From Aeromicrobium sp. A1-2 (lineage in GTDB: Bacteria; Actinomycetota; Actinomycetes; Propionibacteriales; Nocardioidaceae): 64,000 nucleotides of DNA. A program made the position numbers and the translations under genes. The notes under the pieces were generated by a model. That model worked only from the letters and a program-made list of their open reading frames with translations, made no database searches and was not told the DNA's origin. Location of the stretch: positions 2,046,001 through 2,110,000 of the forward strand of contig NZ_CP027482.1 of the NCBI RefSeq assembly GCF_003443875.1. The letters run 5' to 3'. Below, in pieces: positions 28,837-38,231 of the stretch. The stretch's first letter is position 1. The number at the start of each line of letters is the position of its first letter.

Positions 28837-31800
28837 TCAGCGGAAGTCGCGGCCCTGGTGACGGGCCGGAATGGCCGCGGCAGCGTCGGGATAAGCGCTC
28901 TCGATGCGCTCGAGTCGGTCGGCGACCAGGTTGGTGACACCGTCGTAGCGCTCGAGCATGCCGCGGATGATCATGCCCGCGGAGTTGCGGGCAACGACGC
29001 GGTAGCGCTTCCACAGGGCCTGGGAGCATACGACGTTGAGCATGCCGGTCTCGTCCTCGAGGTTGAGGAACGTGACCCCATCGGCCGTGGCCGGGCGTTG
29101 GCGGTGCGTGATGAGTCCGCCGACCTTGACCCGGCGCCCCGGCTCGGCCTCGGCCAGCCCGGAGACCGAGTGGATGCCCTCCGACGTCAGGAGCGGACGC
29201 AGGAACTCCATCGGATGCTTCTCCGGCGAGATGCGAGTCGCCCACAGGTCCGCCATGGTCTCCTCGACCTCGCTCATGCCCGGCAGCATGGGCGGCGGCG
29301 CCTCCACCGTCGTGCCCTCGAGCGTGTCCGGACGCTCGACGTATCCGGCGTTCCACAGCGCCTGCCGCCGGGACAGACCGAACACATCAAATGCGCCGGC
29401 CGTCGCCAGCGACTCCATCTGCGTGGCGGTCAGCCCGGCGCGGCGGGACACGTCAGCCATGTCCTTGTACGGACGTTCCGCCCGCTCGGCGACGATGCGC
29501 CGGGCCACCTCAAGGCCCACGCCCTGCACCTCGTCGAGGCCCAGACGCACCGCGAAGCCACCGTCGCGGCGATGCTGGGGTGTCGGGTCGGGGGTGCCGC
29601 GGACGAATCGTTCGACCTTCGGCTGGTCGTGATCGAGGCAGCGGTCCGTGCCTGTTGCCTCGGCCGAGTCGAGCACCTCGAGATCGGCCTGCGCCCGCGA
29701 GAGCATGATGTCGGGCCGCAGGACCGTGACCCCGTGCCGCCGGGCATCGGTCACGAGCGACTGCGGGGAGTAGAAGCCCATCGGCTGGTTGCGCAGCAGC
29801 GCGGCAAGGAAAGCGCCGGGATAGTGCAGCTTGAGCCACGAGCTGGCATAGACCAGCAGCGCGAAGCTCAGCGCGTGGCTCTCGGCAAAGCCGAAGTTGG
29901 CGAACGACTGGATCTTGACGTAGATCGCATCGGACTCCTCCTGGTCGAGGCCGTGCTGCCGCATCCCGGCATAGAGCTTCTCCTTGAGCGACTCGATCCG
30001 CTCGATGCCTCGCTTGGACCCCATCGCCCGGCGCAGCAGGTCGGCCTCGTCACCCGTGCAGTTGCCGATCGCGATCGCCATCTGCATGAGCTGCTCCTGG
30101 AACAGCGGCACCCCGAGCGTCCGCTCGAGCACCCCCTTGAGCACGGGGTGCGGATAGGTGACCTCCTCGCGCCCCGTTGCCCGGCGGATGTACGGATGGA
30201 CCGCACCACCCTGGATCGGGCCGGGGCGGATCAGCGCGATCTCGATCGCGAGGTCGTAGTAGGACCGGGGCTGCAGGCGTGGCAGCGTGCCGATCTGGGC
30301 CCTGCTCTCGACCTGGAAGACCCCGATCGAGTCGGCCCGGCACAACATGTCGTAGACCGCGGCCTCCTCCTTGGGCAGCGTGGCCAGGTCCCACTCCTCC
30401 CCCAGGTGCTCGGCGACGATCTGCATCGTGTGATCCAGAGCGCCGAGCATGCCCAGGCCCAGCAGGTCGAACTTGACCAGGCCCATCCACTCACAGGCGT
30501 CCTTGTCCCACTGCAGGACGGTGCGCTTGTCCATGCGGCCGCGCTCGATGGGGCAGACCTCACCGATCGGGCGCTCCGTCAGGATCATCCCGCCGGAGTG
30601 GATGCCCAGGTGGCGAGGCCCTTTGAGCAGCTGCTGGGCCAGCTGGACGACCGGCTCCGGTATGCCCGAGGCGTCCTCGGTGGAGATCGCGCTCCACGCG
30701 TCGATCTGCTTGGACCAGGCGTCCTGCTGACCGGTCGAGTGACCCAGCGCCTTGGCCGCATCGCGTACGGCCGAGCGTGGGCGATAGCTGATGACGTTGG
30801 CGACCTGCGCGGCGTTGTGCCGACCGTACGTGTCGTAGACCCACTGGATGACTTCCTCGCGCCGGTCGGAGTCGAAGTCGACATCGATGTCCGGCTCCTC
30901 CTCGCGCGTCGTGGCAAGGAAGCGCTCGAACGGCAGGTTGTAGAAGATCGAGTCGACCGCCGTGATGCCCAGGGCGTAGCAGAGCGCGGAGTTGGCCGAG
31001 GACCCCCGGCCCTGGCACAAGATCTTGCGCCGCTTGGCCTCCTTGACGATGTCGTGCACGATCAGGAAGTAGCCCGGAAAGTCCTTCTCCTCGATGACCT
31101 GGAGCTCGCGAGCGATGCGTTCGCGCGCCTCGACGGGGTTGTGGGCATAGCGCTCCCGGATGCCTTGGTCGGCCAGCTCCCGCAGCCAGCTCATCGCCGT
31201 GTGGCCCTCGGGGATGCCCCTTCGCGGCAGGCGGGGGGTTGCGGCGCGCAGGTCGAAGGCCAGCTCGTCGGCGATCCCGACGGTGCGGGCGACCGCTCCG
31301 GGGTGACGCGCGAAGATCCGCTGCATCTCTGCCCCCGAACGCAGGTGCGCAGCACCCGTGGCTGGCAGCCAGCCGTCCATGTCGGCGAGGCTCCGGCGGG
31401 CACGTATGGCCGCCATCGCTGCGGCCAACCGACGGTTGGCCGGCGACGCGAAGTGCACGTTGTTGGTCGCAACGGTGGGCAGACCGTGCATCGCGGCGAG
31501 CTCCCCCAGGGCCTCGTTGGATGTGCTGTCGGTCGGGAAGCCGTGATCAATCAGCTCGACCGCGACGTGGTCCAGGCCGAACAGCGCCGTGAGCCGGTCC
31601 AGCGCGCTCGCCGCCGCCTCGGCACCTCCTGTGGTGAGCGCCTGGCGCACGTGGCCCTTGCGACATCCGGTGAGGATCAGCCAGTGGCCCCGCCCCCGCT
31701 CGGCGAGCTCCTCCAGGTCATAGACCGGGCGTCCCTTCTCGTCCCCCCGGAAGTGCGCCTCGGTCATCGCCGCGGCCAGTCGGTGATAGCCCTCGACGCC

Positions 31801-32232
31801 ACGGGCCAGCACCAGGAGGTGGTTGCCCTCGGGATCTGCGGCGCCGTTCTGCGGGCGGCTCAGACCCAGGGACAGTTCGGCACCGAAGATCGTCTTGAGG
31901 CCTGCATCGGCATGCTTGACCGCCTCCTCGGCGAACCGGGGCGCACCGTAGAAACCATCGTGATCGGTCAGCGCCAACCCGTGCAGGCCCAGGCCGATGG
32001 CTTCCTCGACCAGCGCGTCGGGACCGCTCGCACCGTCCAAGAAGCTGAAGTTGCTGTGGCAGTGCAGCTCGGCGTACGGCACGACTGGTCCGTCGGGCCG
32101 CCGGACCGGCCGGGGCTCGGCCTCGGACCGGGTGCGGGACCAGCCCGGAGCGTCGCCACCGTCGGGCTCGGGCTTGCCGGACATCCGCCGCTCGAGCTCC
32201 CGCCACGAGACATCAGGATTGCTCCACCCCAT
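28837..32232 (-). CDS. dnaE2: Error-prone DNA polymerase III alpha subunit DnaE2
   Basis: 1131 residues. PHP domain at the N-terminus (ELHCHSNFSFLDGAS, ALTDHDGFYG). Polymerase core with CQGRGSSANSALCYALGI and the catalytic PDIDVDFDSDRREEVIQ, plus SQ-like GFAESHALSFALLVYASSWLK. Final OB fold KVGGLITHRQRPATADGV. DnaE2 is the polymerase of the actinobacterial mutasome and performs damage-induced mutagenesis with ImuA' and ImuB. It is 12 bp behind imuB under the same SOS box. Confidence 0.95.
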   Translation of the reverse strand: MGWSNPDVSWRELERRMSGKPEPDGGDAPGWSRTRSEAEPRPVRRPDGPVVPYAELHCHSNFSFLDGASGPDALVEEAIGLGLHGLALTDHDGFYGAPRFAEEAVKHADAGLKTIFGAELSLGLSRPQNGAADPEGNHLLVLARGVEGYHRLAAAMTEAHFRGDEKGRPVYDLEELAERGRGHWLILTGCRKGHVRQALTTGGAEAAASALDRLTALFGLDHVAVELIDHGFPTDSTSNEALGELAAMHGLPTVATNNVHFASPANRRLAAAMAAIRARRSLADMDGWLPATGAAHLRSGAEMQRIFARHPGAVARTVGIADELAFDLRAATPRLPRRGIPEGHTAMSWLRELADQGIRERYAHNPVEARERIARELQVIEEKDFPGYFLIVHDIVKEAKRRKILCQGRGSSANSALCYALGITAVDSIFYNLPFERFLATTREEEPDIDVDFDSDRREEVIQWVYDTYGRHNAAQVANVISYRPRSAVRDAAKALGHSTGQQDAWSKQIDAWSAISTEDASGIPEPVVQLAQQLLKGPRHLGIHSGGMILTERPIGEVCPIERGRMDKRTVLQWDKDACEWMGLVKFDLLGLGMLGALDHTMQIVAEHLGEEWDLATLPKEEAAVYDMLCRADSIGVFQVESRAQIGTLPRLQPRSYYDLAIEIALIRPGPIQGGAVHPYIRRATGREEVTYPHPVLKGVLERTLGVPLFQEQLMQMAIAIGNCTGDEADLLRRAMGSKRGIERIESLKEKLYAGMRQHGLDQEESDAIYVKIQSFANFGFAESHALSFALLVYASSWLKLHYPGAFLAALLRNQPMGFYSPQSLVTDARRHGVTVLRPDIMLSRAQADLEVLDSAEATGTDRCLDHDQPKVERFVRGTPDPTPQHRRDGGFAVRLGLDEVQGVGLEVARRIVAERAERPYKDMADVSRRAGLTATQMESLATAGAFDVFGLSRRQALWNAGYVERPDTLEGTTVEAPPPMLPGMSEVEETMADLWATRISPEKHPMEFLRPLLTSEGIHSVSGLAEAEPGRRVKVGGLITHRQRPATADGVTFLNLEDETGMLNVVCSQALWKRYRVVARNSAGMIIRGMLERYDGVTNLVADRLERIESAYPDAAAAIPARHQGRDFR

Positions 32233-32244
32233 CTGTCACTCACC

Positions 32245-33786
32245 TCAGTCATATTTGGCCTCGACCCACCAGTGACCGCTCTCGACGATCATGAGGTAGG
32301 CGCTGCCGTCGACGCCGACGACCTGGAAGCGGGCAATCCTGCGGGCGGCGACCTCGTCCCACCACTGGTCGTCGACGGGCCACGGCCCGGCCCACGACGC
32401 GACCGGCTGCCAGTCCTGTCGGGCCGCGACCCGGAACCTGGCCAGCTCCCCCGTGACCAGGCCGCGCCCGGTCACCCCGATCGACTGGCCCTCCGCGCCG
32501 ACGACCATCGCCTGCTGCGGCTCGGTGTAGACCGTCGCCGGAGCGGGCGGGGGCAGGCTGCCCGGCCACGGCATCTGGGCGGCCCGGGCGGCGACGGGAC
32601 GCTCACCCCATGGCGCGAGCAGCCGCCTCTCCCCCGGCCCACGACCGCCCTGGAGCGAGACCGAGACGACCGACTCGTGGCCCACGATGCTCTGCACCCG
32701 CGCCACCCCACGCTCGACCCGCTCGTCGGGCCCACCTCCGAAGAGGCTGTCGGCATGATCGCCCAGGGGCTCGGTGACCTCCGGGATCAGCCGCACGGCA
32801 TCGACCGGGGCGGCAATCGCACCGTCGACCTGCAGCTGCCAGCGCACCCGGTCGATCAGGTCCGTGGCACCGAACCAACGCGGGTGCATCCAGCGCCGCG
32901 AGGTCGCCAACGAGCCGTCGGTGTCGACCTCGATCAGGACCGTCGTGCAGACCAGCCCGTAGCCGGCCAGATCGGTCACGAAGGCCTCCGCCGTCGTGCG
33001 CAGGCTGAACGCGATCGGCTCGACCAGCTCCAGCGGGGGTTCCAGCAGCAGGGTCGCCTCGAACTCCGGCGGCACCTGTCGACGGCTGATCGGCTGGGCA
33101 TCGAGGCCACGGGCCATGCGGTGCAGGAGTGCTCCGTGGGTGCCGAAGCGGGTGTGCACGTCGGCGGCGGGCAACCCGGCGAAGTCGCCCAGGGTCTGCA
33201 GTCCCATCCGGCGCAGCAGCCCGACCAGTCCATCGCCCGTCGCACTCGCGGGGGGCCCGCCCGCCGGGTCGCCGAGCGCATCGATCGGCAGGTCCCGCAA
33301 GAACTGCGCGGAGCCACCCGCGGGCACGACGAGACTGTCCTGCGCCAACGCCCTCCGGGCCGCCTGCTCGGCCGCGAAGAGCCCGTCGGCGATGCCGGCC
33401 CGGACGTCCCAGACCCCGAGCCCCACGAGCCGCTCGGCGATGACTGCCGCCGCCTCGGCCTCGCCGCCGTAGAACCGTGCCGGCACGTTGATCGCACAGA
33501 GCCCTGGACGCAACGGCGCCACCCCGGGACTGAGCTCCTCGATTGCGGTTAGCACCGCCTCGAAGGCTCGCGAGTCGGCATCGGCATTGTGCTCGTGCAG
33601 CACCAGGTCCGGGCACCGCGACTGGGCGTCACGGCGACGCATGCCCCGGCGTACGCCCTCGGCCCGCGCAGCCTGCGAACAGGCCAGCACCTGTCCCTTG
33701 TCGAGCACTGCGGCCGGCGTGGATGGCGGCGCCTCGACCGCGACGATCGGCCAGTCCGGCGCCCACAGCACCATGGTGCGACCCAT
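32245..33786 (-). CDS. imuB: ImuB, Y-family polymerase-like mutasome adaptor
   Basis: 513 residues. Y-family fold starting with VLWAPDWPIVAVE. The catalytic S-x-D-E region of active polymerases is replaced by LRPGLCAINVPARFYGG, so it lacks the metal-binding acids and is a scaffold, as known for ImuB. It should bridge DnaE2, ImuA' and the beta clamp. Starts immediately after imuA' stop (no gap). An alternative ATG lies at codon five. Confidence 0.92.
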   Translation of the reverse strand: MGRTMVLWAPDWPIVAVEAPPSTPAAVLDKGQVLACSQAARAEGVRRGMRRRDAQSRCPDLVLHEHNADADSRAFEAVLTAIEELSPGVAPLRPGLCAINVPARFYGGEAEAAAVIAERLVGLGVWDVRAGIADGLFAAEQAARRALAQDSLVVPAGGSAQFLRDLPIDALGDPAGGPPASATGDGLVGLLRRMGLQTLGDFAGLPAADVHTRFGTHGALLHRMARGLDAQPISRRQVPPEFEATLLLEPPLELVEPIAFSLRTTAEAFVTDLAGYGLVCTTVLIEVDTDGSLATSRRWMHPRWFGATDLIDRVRWQLQVDGAIAAPVDAVRLIPEVTEPLGDHADSLFGGGPDERVERGVARVQSIVGHESVVSVSLQGGRGPGERRLLAPWGERPVAARAAQMPWPGSLPPPAPATVYTEPQQAMVVGAEGQSIGVTGRGLVTGELARFRVAARQDWQPVASWAGPWPVDDQWWDEVAARRIARFQVVGVDGSAYLMIVESGHWWVEAKYD

Positions 33787-34434
33787 CTAGCCCACGCTCC
33801 GCAACCGGGTCGGCTCGTCCTCGACCCGACGGATGGCCTGGCTGGCATCGGGCAGCCACAGTCGTCCGGTGCGGGCCGGAGCCGTGCCACGGCGGACCTC
33901 GACCGTCACGCGTCGCGCCTGCAGGTGCCCGTGACCCTGACCGACCCCGACCCACTCGGCATCACGCATCGACACCGTGGCCTCGCAGCGCGGCCAGGCT
34001 CCATAGGAGATGAGGATCCCGCCCCGCTGCCGCAGGCGGGCGCTGATGCGGCTGACCTCCTTGGCCGAGACCTCACCCGGCGCGGCCAGCACGACGACTC
34101 CCAGTACGTCGATCAGCGCAGCGGTGACCTCGAGCCAGGCATCACCGGGATCGGGCACCAGGATCGTGCGGCGCAGGTCGACCCCGGCAGCCGCGGCCGC
34201 CTCCAGGCCCAGCTCTGCCGTGCCGACGACGCCGCACCACGCGCCATCGGCCGAAGGGCCCGCCATGAGCGCCATCGCCAGGCTCGCGGAATCGACGGCA
34301 TAGCTTGCGCCGGTCTGCAGCTGCAGCAGACCCGCGAAGGCCGGATGCGTGGCAACGGGCTGGGCCGCCGGACGACCCTGCATCTGGTCAACGCGGGCGC
34401 GCAGCTCGGTCAGGGTCTGGGTTGCAACAGCCAT
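33787..34434 (-). CDS. imuA: ImuA', mutasome accessory protein
   Basis: 215 residues. Related distantly to RecA/SulA, with GASYAVDSASLAMALMAG and VVGTAELGLEAA in the core and a basic C-terminus. Works with ImuB and DnaE2 in SOS mutagenesis. The identification rests on position, size and the LexA box 7 bases before the ATG as much as on sequence. First gene of the cassette. Confidence 0.85.
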   Translation of the reverse strand: MAVATQTLTELRARVDQMQGRPAAQPVATHPAFAGLLQLQTGASYAVDSASLAMALMAGPSADGAWCGVVGTAELGLEAAAAAGVDLRRTILVPDPGDAWLEVTAALIDVLGVVVLAAPGEVSAKEVSRISARLRQRGGILISYGAWPRCEATVSMRDAEWVGVGQGHGHLQARRVTVEVRRGTAPARTGRLWLPDASQAIRRVEDEPTRLRSVG

Positions 34435-34440
34435 ACGCCA

Positions 34441-34462
34441 TGATCGAACATATGTTCGATCA
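34441..34462. promoter_or_regulatory. LexA (SOS) box of imuA'-imuB-dnaE2
   Basis: TGATCGAACA TA TGTTCGATCA is a perfect 22-bp palindrome containing TCGAACATATGTTCGA (34444-34459), the actinobacterial LexA consensus. A -35-like TTGACC (34463-34468) lies directly upstream on the minus strand, and the start codon is 7 bases downstream of the palindrome. LexA would repress the whole cassette. Confidence 0.95.
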
Positions 34463-34509
34463 GGTCAATTCAATCGGCTGCTATCCCATCAGGTGGACAG
34501 ACCCGTCGA

Positions 34510-36225
34510 CTAGGAGGCCAGCTCGATGCTCGCGCCGGGGATGGCGTCGAGCAGCTTGCGGGTGTAGTCCTGCTTGGGGTTGTTGAAGACCTCGTCGACC
34601 GAGGCCGCCTCGACGACCTTGCCGTCCTGCATCACGACGACGTCGTCGGCGATCTGACGCACGACTGCGAGGTCGTGGGTGATGAACAGGTAGCTCAGCC
34701 CCAGCTCGGCCTGCAGATCGTTGAGCAGCTCGAGGATCTGCGCCTGCACCAGAACATCGAGTGCCGACACCGCCTCGTCGCAGATCACGACCTCGGGATC
34801 GAGGGCCAGTGCGCGCGCGATCGCGATGCGCTGACGCTGACCGCCGGACAGCTCGTTGGGGAACCGGCGCATCACCGAGGACGGCAGCGACACCTTGTCG
34901 AGCAGGTCGCGGACCTTGGCCTCGCGCTCCTTGTCGGTGCCGATCTCGTGGGTGCGCAGCGGCTCCTCGATCGAACGATAGATCGAGAAGGTCGGGTCGA
35001 GCGAGGCATACGGATTCTGGAAGATCGGCTGCATCTGGCGGCGGAACTTCAGCAACCCCTTGCGCCGCAGCGTCGAGACGTCGACGCCGTCGAACTCCAC
35101 CGTGCCGGACGTCGGGTCGAGCAGCTGGAGAACCATCCGCGCGACGGTCGACTTGCCCGAGCCGGACTCCCCCACGATCGCCTTGGTGGTGCCTCGTTGC
35201 AGGTCGAACGAGACGTCGTCGACGGCCAGGAACTCGTTGGACATTCCGGGCAGCCCACCGGGCAACTTGAACACCTTGGTGAGATTCTTCGCCGCGACCA
35301 CCGTGTCGGTGCCCTTGCCGAACTTGTCGCCGCTCTCGGCGATCTCCGCGGCGATCTCACTGGCGCTCTGCTGCGCACGCTCACGCACCTCGACCCTGGC
35401 CCGCACCGAGGACAGCCGCTTGGATGCCAGCGAGGGGGCAGAAGCCACCAGCCGCTTGGTGTAGGGGTGCTGCGGATCCTGCAGGATCTGCAGCGCCGGA
35501 CCCGACTCGACGACCTGGCCCTTGTACATCACGACCAGATGATCGGCGCGCTCTGCTGCCAGACCGAGATCATGGGTGATCAGCAGGATCGCGAAGCCGA
35601 GGTCCTGCGTCAGCGTGTCCATGTGGTCAAGGATCTGCTTCTGCACCGTGACGTCCAGCGCCGAGGTCGGCTCATCGGCGATCAGCAGCTTCGGACGCGC
35701 CGCGAGACCGATCGCGATCAGCGCGCGCTGCCGCATGCCGCCGGAGAACTCGTGCGGATACTGGCGGGCACGACGCTTGGCGTCGGGCAACCCGGCTTCC
35801 TCCAGCAGCTCGACGACACGCGCGTCGGCCTGCTTGCCCTTGGCGATGCCATGGGCTGTGAGGACCTCCTTGACCTGGAAGCCGATCCGCCACAACGGGT
35901 TGAGGTTGGACATCGGGTCCTGCGGCACCATGCCGATCGAGGCGCCGCGCAGGGCGACCATCTCGGACTTCTTGATCTTGCTGATGTCCTTGCCCTCGAA
36001 CAGGATCTGGCCACCGGTGATCTTGCCGGTGCCGGGCAACAGGTTGATGATGGCGTGCGCCGTCGTCGACTTGCCCGAGCCCGACTCCCCGACGATCGCC
36101 ACGGTCTGGCCGGGGTAGATGCTCAGGTTGGCTTTGCGAACCGCCTGGATGTCGTGCTTCTCGGTGCTGAAGACGACATCGAGGTCCTTGATCTCCAGCA
36201 ACGGAGTCTGGTCTGAGGCGTTCAT
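34510..36225 (-). CDS. Peptide-type ABC transporter, fused dual ATPase
   Basis: 571 residues with two complete ABC cassettes, equivalent to DppD plus DppF in one chain. Walker A GESGSGKSTTAHA then GESGSGKSTVARM; signatures FSGGMRQRALIA then LSGGQRQRIAIARALA; Walker B motifs LLIADEPTSALD and VVICDEAVSALD. The second Walker B has Ala after Glu rather than the usual Pro, a mild variation. Overlaps the permease gene by 4 nt. Powers uptake of oligopeptides or similar solutes. Confidence 0.93.
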   Translation of the reverse strand: MNASDQTPLLEIKDLDVVFSTEKHDIQAVRKANLSIYPGQTVAIVGESGSGKSTTAHAIINLLPGTGKITGGQILFEGKDISKIKKSEMVALRGASIGMVPQDPMSNLNPLWRIGFQVKEVLTAHGIAKGKQADARVVELLEEAGLPDAKRRARQYPHEFSGGMRQRALIAIGLAARPKLLIADEPTSALDVTVQKQILDHMDTLTQDLGFAILLITHDLGLAAERADHLVVMYKGQVVESGPALQILQDPQHPYTKRLVASAPSLASKRLSSVRARVEVRERAQQSASEIAAEIAESGDKFGKGTDTVVAAKNLTKVFKLPGGLPGMSNEFLAVDDVSFDLQRGTTKAIVGESGSGKSTVARMVLQLLDPTSGTVEFDGVDVSTLRRKGLLKFRRQMQPIFQNPYASLDPTFSIYRSIEEPLRTHEIGTDKEREAKVRDLLDKVSLPSSVMRRFPNELSGGQRQRIAIARALALDPEVVICDEAVSALDVLVQAQILELLNDLQAELGLSYLFITHDLAVVRQIADDVVVMQDGKVVEAASVDEVFNNPKQDYTRKLLDAIPGASIELAS

Positions 36226-37196
36226 CGCTTCCTCGCTTTGGGATCGAGTGCGTCCTTGACGGCATCCCCGAGCAGGATGAAGCTCAGGACGGTGAGCAGC
36301 AGCGCTGCGGCTGGGTAGAGCATGACCTCGATGTGCTGGCCCGAGCGGACCAGCACCTGGGCGCTGGAGATGTCATTGCCCCAGGAGACGACCTTCGGCG
36401 GCAGCCCGATGCCCAGGAACGACAGCGTCGCCTCGGCGACAATGACGATGCCGAGCGAGACCGTCGCGATGACGATGACCGGCGCGATCGCGTTGGGCAC
36501 GATGTGGCGGAACAGGTTGCGCTGGGGAGTGGCACCGATGGCACGCGCGGCGTCGACGAACTCGAGGTTCTTGACCTCCATGACCGAGCCACGCATGATG
36601 CGGGTGATCTGCGGCCAGCCGAACAGCGCCAGCGCTCCGACCACCGCGAGCACGCCACCCCAGAAGCCCCGATCAGGGAACTTGTTGTTGACGACCTGCA
36701 GCACGACGATCGCGGCCAGCAGCAGCGGGATCGCGAAGAAGATGTCAGCCAGTCGCGAGATGATCGCGTCGACCCACTTGCCGTAGAAGCCGGCGTACGC
36801 GCCGGAGATCGTCCCGATGATGACGAACAGCGCCGTCGTGAGGAAGCCGACCGCCACCGAGGCACGAGCGCCGTAGACCGTGCGGGAGAGGATGTCGCAG
36901 CCCTGCCGGTCGAAGCCGAACGGATGCCCCGACTCCGCGCCGCCGAGGCTCTTGCCGAGATCGCATCTGCGCGGCGCGACGTCGGTGAACAGCCCGGGAA
37001 ACGCCAGCACGACCGCGAGGAACACCAGCAGAACCGCTGAAATGATGAACATCGGGTTGCGCCGCAGCTGGCGCCAGGCGTCTTGCCACAGGCTTGTGGG
37101 CGGCGACGAGGTGTCGACGCTGTCGACCTCCTGCAGAGGCGTCTCGTCGAGCGAAGCGACGAACCGCTCCTGGCCCGGGCGGGGGATGTCAGACAT
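36222..37196 (-). CDS. ABC transporter permease (DppC/OppC type)
   Basis: 324 residues from MSDIPRPGQ. About six transmembrane segments. The N-terminal WRQLRRNPMFIISAVLL and the coupling loop AARAIGATPQRNLFRHIVPNAIAPV (EAA motif) are typical. Second permease of the importer. Start chosen because it overlaps the upstream permease by only 8 nt; an earlier ATG would overlap more. Confidence 0.92.
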   Translation of the reverse strand: MSDIPRPGQERFVASLDETPLQEVDSVDTSSPPTSLWQDAWRQLRRNPMFIISAVLLVFLAVVLAFPGLFTDVAPRRCDLGKSLGGAESGHPFGFDRQGCDILSRTVYGARASVAVGFLTTALFVIIGTISGAYAGFYGKWVDAIISRLADIFFAIPLLLAAIVVLQVVNNKFPDRGFWGGVLAVVGALALFGWPQITRIMRGSVMEVKNLEFVDAARAIGATPQRNLFRHIVPNAIAPVIVIATVSLGIVIVAEATLSFLGIGLPPKVVSWGNDISSAQVLVRSGQHIEVMLYPAAALLLTVLSFILLGDAVKDALDPKARKR

Positions 37197-38118
37197 ATCG
37201 GATCCTTGGATCGAGCAGTGCATAGATCAGGTCGACGACGAGACTCGTCACGACGTAGACCAGCACGAAGATGGTGATGATCGCCACGATGGTCGGCGTC
37301 TCGCCGCGCTGGATGGCGCTGAAGGCGAGGTTGCCGACCCCCGGAATGTTGAAGATGCCCTCGGTGACGACGGCACCCGCCATCAGTGCGCCGAGGTCGG
37401 CGCCGAGGAACGTGATGACCGGGATCAGCGAGTTGCGCAGCACGTGGACCGTGCCCACTCGACGCTCACTCAGCCCCTTGGCGCGCGCGGTGCGCACATG
37501 GTCGAGCGAGAGGTTCTCCGCCACCGAGTTGCGCGTCAGGCGAAGGATGTAGGCGAACGACACCAGACCGAGCACGATGGCCGGCAGGATCAGCCGCTGG
37601 AACGAGGCATCGCCGCCGACGGTCGGTGAGACCCAGTTGAGCTTGACGCCGAAGATGAGTTGCAGGAGGAAGGCGAACACGAAGATCGGCACCGCGATGA
37701 CCAGGAGCGAGGTGACCAGCATCGTCGAGTCGAACAGCTTGCCCTTGCGCATGCCCGCGATGGTGCCGGCCAGGATGCCGAGGACCATCTCGATGACCAG
37801 GGCCATCAGCGAGAGCTTGATCGTCACGGGGAACGCCGTCTTGACGACCTCGCTGACCGGGCGGCCGGTGTACGACATGCCGAAGTCGCCGTGTGCCAGG
37901 GCGTTCCAGAGGAACTTGGCCCATTGCACGATGAACGGATCGTTCAGGTTGTACTGCTCTCGCAGCTGGTTGGCGACTCCTTCGGAGACAGGTTTGTCAC
38001 CGAACAGCGCCGTGATCGGGTCGCCGGGTGTGGCGAAGACCATCGCGTAAATGAGAAGAGTTGCCCCGAGCACCACGGGGATCGTCTGCAGCAGTCGCTT
38101 TCCGACATACCACCACAC
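37189..38118 (-). CDS. ABC transporter permease (DppB/OppB type)
   Basis: 309 residues from the GTG at 38118, with AGGAGG five bases before it. The longer ORF start at 38172 lacks a ribosome site. Landmarks: YVGKRLLQTIPVVLGATLLIYAM, LREQYNLNDPF, and the coupling motif TARAKGLSERRVGTVHVLRNSLIPV. Six membrane spans. First permease of the importer, 113 bp after the binding-protein gene across a stem-loop. Confidence 0.92.
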   Translation of the reverse strand: MWWYVGKRLLQTIPVVLGATLLIYAMVFATPGDPITALFGDKPVSEGVANQLREQYNLNDPFIVQWAKFLWNALAHGDFGMSYTGRPVSEVVKTAFPVTIKLSLMALVIEMVLGILAGTIAGMRKGKLFDSTMLVTSLLVIAVPIFVFAFLLQLIFGVKLNWVSPTVGGDASFQRLILPAIVLGLVSFAYILRLTRNSVAENLSLDHVRTARAKGLSERRVGTVHVLRNSLIPVITFLGADLGALMAGAVVTEGIFNIPGVGNLAFSAIQRGETPTIVAIITIFVLVYVVTSLVVDLIYALLDPRIRYV

Positions 38119-38181
38119 AGCTGCCTCCTGAAGAGTGAATCGCCTCGCGCCGACCAGGTGGACGTGCGACAAACATAGGAC

Positions 38182-38213
38182 GCTGGGGGCAGCCCACGAG
38201 CACTGCCCCCAGC
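38182..38213 (-). terminator. Stem-loop between binding protein and permease genes
   Basis: GCTGGGGGCAG pairs with CTGCCCCCAGC, an 11-bp perfect stem with a 10-base loop, and no T-run follows. Such intercistronic hairpins often protect or limit transcripts so that the binding protein is made in excess over membrane parts; that role is inferred. Confidence 0.65.
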
Positions 38214-38231
38214 ATCACCAGGTGATGGGTG

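Noticed and set aside
28858-33552. 1564-codon open frame antisense to dnaE2 and imuB
   Set aside because: It is a GC-rich third-position shadow; it has no ribosome site, no domain motifs and lies opposite two well-supported genes.
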